Shown here piece by piece: positions 5,639-9,691 of a DNA stretch of 9,691 nucleotides. A program made the translations under genes and the position numbers. The stretch covers positions 1-9,691 of the forward strand of contig CAYHVH010000023.1 of the NCBI GenBank assembly GCA_964360335.1. The letters run 5' to 3'. The DNA comes from CAYHVH01 sp964360335. GTDB taxonomy: Bacteria > Patescibacteriota > Doudnabacteria > UBA920 > 2-01-FULL-46-14. The stretch's first letter is position 1, and every line of letters starts with the position of its first letter. The notes beneath the pieces were generated by a model that saw only the letters and a program-made list of their open reading frames with translations, was not told where the DNA came from and did not search any database.

Positions 5639-7309
5639 CTATTCCCACTCGACCGTTCCCGGGGGTTTTGATGTTATATCATAAACAACCCTGTTCACGC
5701 CGGGGACTTCATTGGTTATTCGAACCGAGATTTTTTCCAAAAGTTCGTGGGGCAGTTTCGCCCAGTGCGCAGTCATATAGTCGGCGGTGGTGATGGCGCG
5801 GATGATGATGGGATAGCCGTAAGTTCGCGCATCCCCCTGCACGCCGACACTGCGGATCGAGGGAAGCACTGCAAAGTACTGCTGGACATTTTCTCGGCTT
5901 TTCTTGATTTCTTCGCGCACGATGGCATCGGCCCGGCGTAGGAGATCCAGTTTTTCCTCTGTTACTGCACCGATAATTCTGACCGCGAGGGCGGGACCCG
6001 GAAACGGCTGTCGCTCGGTGATGGATTTTGGCAGCCCCAACAGCCGGCCAATTTTCCTGACCTCGTCTTTGTAGAGTTCGCGCAGCGGTTCGATGAGCTT
6101 CAGTCCGAGTTTTTTGGGGAGTCCGCCGACGTTGTGGTGCGATTTAATGACCGCCGCGGTTTTGCCGATACTCACGCCGGAGGTGATGGCGTCAGTGTAG
6201 AGGGTTCCCTGGACGAGCCACCGGATTTTTCCACCCCCACTCTTTCTCCCCCTTCTTTGAGAGGGGGAGAGTAAGAGGGGGTTTTTTGCTTCTCTTTCAA
6301 ATACCCGAATGAAAAGTTCTCCGATGATTTTCCGCTTGCGCTCGGGATCGGTTACGCCATGCAGGGCTTGGAGAAATTCCTGGCGCGCGTCTACGACGCG
6401 AAGTTGCAAGCCGCGGTTCGACCTCTCCCTCTGCCCGACTGGCCTTCGGCCACTCGAAGGCGGGCGGGTAACCCTCCCCACCTGCCCGTCCGGCAGGCGG
6501 GCGCCTGGGGAGGGAAAACCTTTACGAAAAGTCTTTTGAATCTCTTGGACCTCGTTCAGCCGCCCCAGTCCCGTGTCCACCAAAATGCAATGTAGGCGCC
6601 CTCCGACGGCTTGAAACACCAGCGTGGCCGCTACCGAAGAATCCACGCCACCGGAAAGGGCGCAGACTACGTGGTCGTTCTTGACGCGTTTCTTGATGTG
6701 GGCCAGAGTTTTTTCCAGGAAATCCTGAAGTTTCCAAGTTTTTTCGGCGCCAGTTATCCGCAGAAAGTTCGCGAGAATGGTTTGTCCCTGTTCGGTTTGG
6801 GCCACTTCCGGGTGAAACTGCAGGCCGTAAATTTTGCGCTCCTCGTCGGCCATCGCGGCGAATTTACAGTTTGCGGATTGTGCCAGGCCGACAAAACCTT
6901 TCGGCAGCGCGGTCACCTGGTCGCCGTGGGACATCCAGGTCCTTTGTTGCGGCCGCAGCCCCCGGAAGAGAGGGGAGCGTTTGGTGATGCGGATTTCCAT
7001 GGGACCGTATTCCCGCTTTGCGCCGGCCTTGACCCGGCCGCCAAGCTCAAAAGCGGTGAGCTGCAGCCCATAGCAGATGCCCAGAATCGGGCGGCCTAAT
7101 TTAAAAATCGCCCTGCTTACTCGCAAAGCGCCTGACGCAGAGAGGTTCTGCGGTCCGCCGGAGAGCACGATGCCTCGCGCGGTTTTTAATTTTTTCAAAG
7201 GGAAGTTATGGGGCACGAGTTCGCTATATACTCCGAGTTCGCGGATGCGCCGGGTGATGAGATGCGAGTATTGCGAGCCAAAGTCGAGAACGTAAATTAT
7301 TTCTTTCAT
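5639..7309 (-). CDS. guaA: GMP synthase (glutamine-hydrolysing) with two repeat-encoded insertions
   Basis: GMP synthase aminates XMP to GMP using glutamine and ATP. The 556-aa product has the class I amidotransferase domain (1-185) with LDFGSQY, nucleophile C79 in GICYG, and H166/E168 in FHPE. The ATP-pyrophosphatase domain follows with the PP-loop SGGVDSS (219-225), VDTGLGR, GVTDPERKRKIIG and QGTLYTD, then the dimerisation domain with QPFPGPALAVRI and the terminal PPGTVEWE. All catalytic residues seem intact. Two segments are foreign to the family: residues 263-299 (Pro/Gly/Arg-rich, before LQLRVVDA) and about 343-360 (between EREAK and IRWLVQGTL). Both coincide with DNA palindromes and keep the frame. 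ATG 7309 (MKEIIYVLDFGSQYS) is chosen over 7348 because the 13 extra codons only translate an extragenic repeat. No clear Shine-Dalgarno is present, and the repeat begins 10 nt upstream. Confidence 0.93.
   Translation of the reverse strand: MKEIIYVLDFGSQYSHLITRRIRELGVYSELVPHNFPLKKLKTARGIVLSGGPQNLSASGALRVSRAIFKLGRPILGICYGLQLTAFELGGRVKAGAKREYGPMEIRITKRSPLFRGLRPQQRTWMSHGDQVTALPKGFVGLAQSANCKFAAMADEERKIYGLQFHPEVAQTEQGQTILANFLRITGAEKTWKLQDFLEKTLAHIKKRVKNDHVVCALSGGVDSSVAATLVFQAVGGRLHCILVDTGLGRLNEVQEIQKTFRKGFPSPGARLPDGQVGRVTRPPSSGRRPVGQRERSNRGLQLRVVDARQEFLQALHGVTDPERKRKIIGELFIRVFEREAKNPLLLSPSQRRGRKSGGGKIRWLVQGTLYTDAITSGVSIGKTAAVIKSHHNVGGLPKKLGLKLIEPLRELYKDEVRKIGRLLGLPKSITERQPFPGPALAVRIIGAVTEEKLDLLRRADAIVREEIKKSRENVQQYFAVLPSIRSVGVQGDARTYGYPIIIRAITTADYMTAHWAKLPHELLEKISVRITNEVPGVNRVVYDITSKPPGTVEWE
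6230..6283 (-). repeat. Palindromic insertion 2 inside guaA
   Basis: CTCCCCCT (6246-6253) pairs with AGGGGGAG (6262-6269), and CCCCC (6234-6238) pairs with GGGGG (6277-6281), giving a near-palindrome of 48 bp. It encodes about 18 extra residues (NPLLLSPSQRRGRKSGGG) in frame. The edges of the palindrome match the edges of the non-conserved protein segment, which supports insertion rather than drift. Confidence 0.7.
6413..6523 (-). repeat. Palindromic insertion 1 inside guaA
   Basis: CCCTCCCCA (6472-6480) pairs with TGGGGAGGG (6506-6514), and CCTGCC (6481-6486) with GGCAGG (6492-6497), leaving a one-sided bulge. A second hairpin, TGGCC/GGCCA (6440-6444 with 6448-6452), lies in the rest of the segment. 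The stretch is richer in G/C than the gene around it and encodes about 37 residues absent from typical GMP synthases. CCTGCC-N5-GGCAGG cores are known to me as frequent repeats in CPR genomes; whether this genome has more copies cannot be seen here. Confidence 0.7.
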
Positions 7310-7318
7310 TATTCCACT

Positions 7319-7391
7319 GTCATTGCGAGGTGCGGAGTGACGAAGCAATCTCGGAATTCAAAGGGATTGCTTCGCTTCCGCTCGCAAAGAC
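7319..7391 (+). repeat. Palindromic extragenic element, type B (guaA/add gap)
   Basis: This 73-bp imperfect palindrome begins GTCATTGCGAG and ends CTCGCAAAGAC, with inner CGAAGCAATC and GGATTGCTTCG blocks. It fills almost the whole gap between the add stop codon and the guaA start, and read on the - strand it creates a spurious N-terminal extension of guaA. It shares its layout (GTCAT-n-GAG arms and CGAAG core) with the type A elements but has a different core word. Confidence 0.8.
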
Positions 7392-7398
7392 AAATTAC

Positions 7399-8388
7399 TC
7401 ATTTTATAAAGCTTGCTTCAAAAGCGTTCCGCGTGCAGCGGGCGATCTCGGCAGAAGTCAGGATTTTCTCGCGTTTCAGAAATTCCTGCTCTTCGTAGAT
7501 GTTCGTCCGGTACATTTCCGGGCCGTCGGTGTTGATGGTGAAGCGGACTTTGTTTTTGAGAAGCGTGCGCAGAGCGAGTTTCAACTCGTCAAGATTTTTG
7601 ACGATGCTGTTGCGGAGGTTGGCAGTCGGGCAAATTTCCAGGGTAATTTTGCCCTTCACTACTTGTTTCATCAGCTCCCGGTCCCGGTAGCAGAGAATGC
7701 CGTGCCCGATGCGCTCTGGCCGGATTTCCCGCACCACGTAGCGCATCTCGTCCAACCCTCCCTCTTCGCCGGTGTGGATCGTGACGCCGAGGCCGGCTCT
7801 GCGGGCTTGCTGGAAAAGGGGCGCGTGCTGCTTCATGGAAAAGTTTTTGCGCCAGGGGCCGGCCACGTCCACCCCGATGATTCCCTGGTCGCGGTACTTG
7901 ATGGCTTTTTTTACGATGATTGCGTTTTGCTTGAAGGTTAACATTCGATCCATCATCAAAATTATCCCGGCCTTAACTTGGGGGTATTCCAGCGTGGCTT
8001 TGTCGAGTCCCCACACGGCGGACATAATGATGTGGTCAAGGTCGCGCTCGCCGCCGCGATTTCGTTTCATCGGGTTAAAGCGCAGTTCCTGGAGGACGAG
8101 GTTGCAGGCTCGGTAGCCGCCGCCGATAACGCTTTTTACGGATTCTTCCACTGCCTCGGGCGAGGACTGGATGAGCTCGGTCCAGTGAAAAAAATGATAG
8201 TGCATTTCGTTGAGGTTCCGGTTTCGCTCTTTTCCCTTCATCGTGATCAAATTCTCAAAATCCCAGTAATTTTTGCTGGGGAGTTTAATCCCTTGGCGAT
8301 GAGCAATTGACCACAAAAGCGGCGGGTCGACGGAGGCGCCGAGGTGGGTATGAAGTTCTGCACGGGGGGTAGAAGTTTTTAGGGGCAC
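7399..8388 (-). CDS. add: Adenosine/adenine deaminase family protein
   Basis: Members of this metal-dependent amidohydrolase family convert adenosine (or adenine in a sister group) to inosine (or hypoxanthine) with release of ammonia. The 329-aa product has the zinc ligands in ELHTHLGAS (H13, H15), GVDVAGPW (172-179), HTGEEGG with ligand H205 and catalytic E208, RIGHG with H229, EICPTANL (251-258) and NTDGPEM with zinc ligand D288. The residue after D288 is Gly where classical adenosine deaminases have a second Asp (DDP) that contacts the base, so the exact substrate is uncertain. The length is normal for the family. The start is GTG at 8388, 10 codons before the first motif; no Shine-Dalgarno is visible and the preceding 40 bp are extremely A/T rich. 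Between guaB and guaA it fits a purine salvage role. Confidence 0.88.
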   Translation of the reverse strand: MPLKTSTPRAELHTHLGASVDPPLLWSIAHRQGIKLPSKNYWDFENLITMKGKERNRNLNEMHYHFFHWTELIQSSPEAVEESVKSVIGGGYRACNLVLQELRFNPMKRNRGGERDLDHIIMSAVWGLDKATLEYPQVKAGIILMMDRMLTFKQNAIIVKKAIKYRDQGIIGVDVAGPWRKNFSMKQHAPLFQQARRAGLGVTIHTGEEGGLDEMRYVVREIRPERIGHGILCYRDRELMKQVVKGKITLEICPTANLRNSIVKNLDELKLALRTLLKNKVRFTINTDGPEMYRTNIYEEQEFLKREKILTSAEIARCTRNAFEASFIK

Positions 8389-8430
8389 GGTATTTAAATA
8401 AAAAATTAAATATCAAAAATCAAAATGGGC

Positions 8431-8518
8431 TATGTCATCCTGAGGAGCTGTAGCGACGAAGGATCTCTTACGACTTGACTGAGATTCTTCTCCGCCTGCG
8501 GCGGATCAGAATGACATA
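8431..8518 (+). repeat. Palindromic extragenic element, type A copy 2 (add/guaB gap)
   Basis: The element has TATGTCAT/ATGACATA outer arms and shares the GTCATCCTGAG, CGAAGGATC, GAGATTCTTC and TCAGAATGAC blocks with the copy at 2156-2241, in the same orientation. The middle differs (it contains CCGCC/GGCGG). It lies 7 bp after the guaB stop codon and is followed toward add by about 40 bp of A/T-rich sequence. No classical terminator follows guaB, so this hairpin may shape the 3' end or the guaB-add read-through. Confidence 0.8.
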
Positions 8519-8525
8519 ATTTGAA

Positions 8526-9584
8526 TTAATAATTAGGTGCTTTCTTGATGATGGTAATTGAATGTGGATGTGATTCACGTAAGCCAGCATTTGTAATTTT
8601 TATAAACCTGGCTTGCCGCCACATCGCGGGGATTGAGCCGGCGCCGATGTAGCCCATCCCGCTTCGCAGGCCGCCGACGATTTGCTGGATGACGTCTTTG
8701 ACCGGACCTTTGTACTCGACCGCCCCGGTCACCCCTTCGGGGATGACGACCTGGGCTCCTCTTTGGAAGTAGCGGTCACTGGATTTGCCGCCTTGCATCG
8801 CCTCGAAACTGCCCATGCCGCGGTAGGTTTTCATGAGCTCGCCGTGGAGTTTTACAACTTTGCCGGGAGATTCCTTGGTACCCGCGAGCATGGAGCCGAG
8901 CATCACTGTTGACGCGCCGGCGGCCAGAGCTTTGACCACATCGCCGGAGTAGCGCATCCCGCCGTCGGCAATGACCGGCACTTTTTTGGCGCGGGCCACC
9001 TTGGCAACGTCGAGAATTGCTGTGAGCTGGGGCACACCAATGCCCGCGACCACGCGAGTCGTGCAAATCGAGCCAGGACCAACGCCGACTTTGATGGCGT
9101 CGGCAAACTTCACGAGCTCTTGAGCGGCTTCCTTAGTCGCGATATTTCCGACGATAAGTTGTGCCTTGACGGCTTTTTTGATTTCTTTGGCACTCTTTAT
9201 TGCCCGAAGATTGTGACCGTGAGCCGTATCGACGACGATGACGTCGGCTCTGGCCTGGTCCAAAGCCTGGGCGCGTTCGAGATCGCCGGGGCCAACGGCT
9301 GCGGCCGCCAAAACCTTCGCCCGTTTTACGGCCTTGACCATTGCGACCTGCTTCTCAATCGAGCAGTTGCGGTGCAGGACAGCAATACCGCCAAGCTTCC
9401 CCAAAGCGATGGCCATTTCCGCTTCGCTCACCGTATCCATGGCCGCGGCGACAATCGGAATCTGGAGCCTGATTTTCTTGGTGAGTCGGGAAAATAAAAC
9501 GACCTCGGCGCGCGACACGGCCGAGGCTCGAGGTTCGAGCAAAACGTCGTCAAACGTTAAACCTTCACGAAAATAAGCGTCCAT
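8526..9584 (-). CDS. guaB: IMP dehydrogenase lacking the CBS (Bateman) module
   Basis: IMP dehydrogenase oxidises IMP to XMP with NAD+, the rate-limiting step to guanine nucleotides. The 352-aa product shows LTFDDVLLEP near the start, VDTAHGH, VGNIAT, the catalytic loop GVGPGSICTTR with C174, ADGGMRYSGD, GSMLAGTKESPG, YRGMGS.EAM and the mobile flap SDRYFQ (R271-Y272 dyad)...PEGVTGAVEYKGP, then GGLRSGMGYIG. Usual enzymes have about 490 residues with two CBS domains after HRN; here HRNCSIEKQ runs straight into VKRAKVLAAAAVG, so the regulatory module is missing at about residue 90. The short length resembles GMP reductase, but the R-Y dyad and YKGP flap are IMP dehydrogenase features. Lack of CBS implies loss of adenine/guanine nucleotide control through that domain. 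It is first in the purine gene row. Confidence 0.93.
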   Translation of the reverse strand: MDAYFREGLTFDDVLLEPRASAVSRAEVVLFSRLTKKIRLQIPIVAAAMDTVSEAEMAIALGKLGGIAVLHRNCSIEKQVAMVKAVKRAKVLAAAAVGPGDLERAQALDQARADVIVVDTAHGHNLRAIKSAKEIKKAVKAQLIVGNIATKEAAQELVKFADAIKVGVGPGSICTTRVVAGIGVPQLTAILDVAKVARAKKVPVIADGGMRYSGDVVKALAAGASTVMLGSMLAGTKESPGKVVKLHGELMKTYRGMGSFEAMQGGKSSDRYFQRGAQVVIPEGVTGAVEYKGPVKDVIQQIVGGLRSGMGYIGAGSIPAMWRQARFIKITNAGLRESHPHSITIIKKAPNY

Positions 9585-9589
9585 AACCT

Positions 9590-9619
9590 ATTTTACACTA
9601 GGGCAAGGAGAAATGTCAA
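9590..9619 (-). promoter_or_regulatory. Promoter of guaB, probably giving a leaderless mRNA
   Basis: On the - strand, a perfect TTGACA (9614-9619) and TAAAAT (9590-9595, 5 of 6) are 18 bp apart. Only five bases separate the -10 box from the ATG at 9584, so transcription should start at or within a base or two of the start codon. There is no Shine-Dalgarno before this ATG, in keeping with a leaderless start. Confidence 0.75.
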
Positions 9620-9631
9620 AAATTGAAGTTC

Positions 9632-9663
9632 AAAAAAAGAAGACCAGATTAACGGACTGGTCT
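9632..9663 (-). terminator. Rho-independent terminator of an upstream - strand gene
   Basis: On the - strand, AGACCAG (9657-9663) pairs with CTGGTCT (9641-9647) across a 9-nt loop, followed by TC and seven T. It must serve a - strand transcription unit that enters from beyond the right edge. Confidence 0.8.
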
Positions 9664-9691
9664 GTAGCCATATGGCTCCGGTTGGAATGGA
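9649..9691 (-). CDS. Possible C-terminal end of a gene beyond the right edge
   Basis: One - strand frame is open from the window edge to a TAA at 9649-9651 inside the terminator loop and reads PFQPEPYGYRPVR. The terminator just after it shows that a gene ends near here, and this frame is the best fit, but 13 residues cannot identify a product. Confidence 0.3.
   Translation of the reverse strand, partial: PFQPEPYGYRPVR

Noticed and set aside
6611..7099. 162-aa + strand open frame inside guaA
   Set aside because: It is antisense to well-conserved GMP synthase motifs and has no ribosome site or family features.
7310..7348. 13-residue N-terminal extension of GuaA
   Set aside because: It is only a translation of the type B repeat; GMP synthases begin at the position of MKEIIYVLDFGSQY.
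7330..8310. + strand open frames opposite the deaminase gene
   Set aside because: They are shadow frames of a gene with a full set of deaminase motifs.

Overview
The window looks like a compact bacterial chromosome segment, probably from the Candidate Phyla Radiation (Patescibacteria). This is an inference from gene content and architecture: an IMP dehydrogenase with no CBS module, a Ctc-type L25, a DUF3048 protein, short intergenic spaces, a possibly leaderless mRNA, and many palindromic repeats, some inserted inside a coding sequence. TGA reads as a stop (it ends purA and add), so the code appears standard. No 16S rRNA or other taxonomic marker is present, so the placement is tentative.

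Left part, + strand. The window opens with the C-terminal end of a RodA/FtsW-family membrane protein (1-336). A 228-bp non-coding, hairpin-rich stretch follows, then a stand-alone 332-aa reverse transcriptase (565-1563) with its own rho-independent terminator. A plausible promoter overlaps the rodA stop codon and would give about 200 nt of structured leader before the RT, a layout like that of retrons and other RT/ncRNA defence systems. The RT has clear palm motifs, but its catalytic box reads YADN instead of YADD, and it lacks the retron hallmarks NAxxH and VTG. No effector gene is visible next to it. This RT/RNA cassette is the most unusual part of the window. A small zinc-ribbon protein with its own promoter and terminator comes next (1712-2068), followed by an rplY-DUF3048 gene pair (2267-4000).

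Right part, - strand. Four purine-nucleotide genes lie head to tail in the transcription order guaB (IMP dehydrogenase), add-like deaminase, guaA (GMP synthase), purA (adenylosuccinate synthase). Together they cover the IMP branch point: IMP to XMP to GMP, IMP to adenylosuccinate, and return from adenine compounds by deamination. guaB starts from a promoter so close to its ATG that the mRNA is probably leaderless. purA has its own promoter overlapping the guaA terminator, and a terminator that overlaps the end of the convergent DUF3048 gene.

Repeats. Three extragenic palindromic elements of two related types occur, one each in the rplY leader, the guaA/add gap and the add/guaB gap. Two further G/C-rich palindromes lie inside guaA, in frame. 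They add about 37 and 18 residues to the protein at sites where the family normally has short loops, comparable to the Rickettsia palindromic elements.
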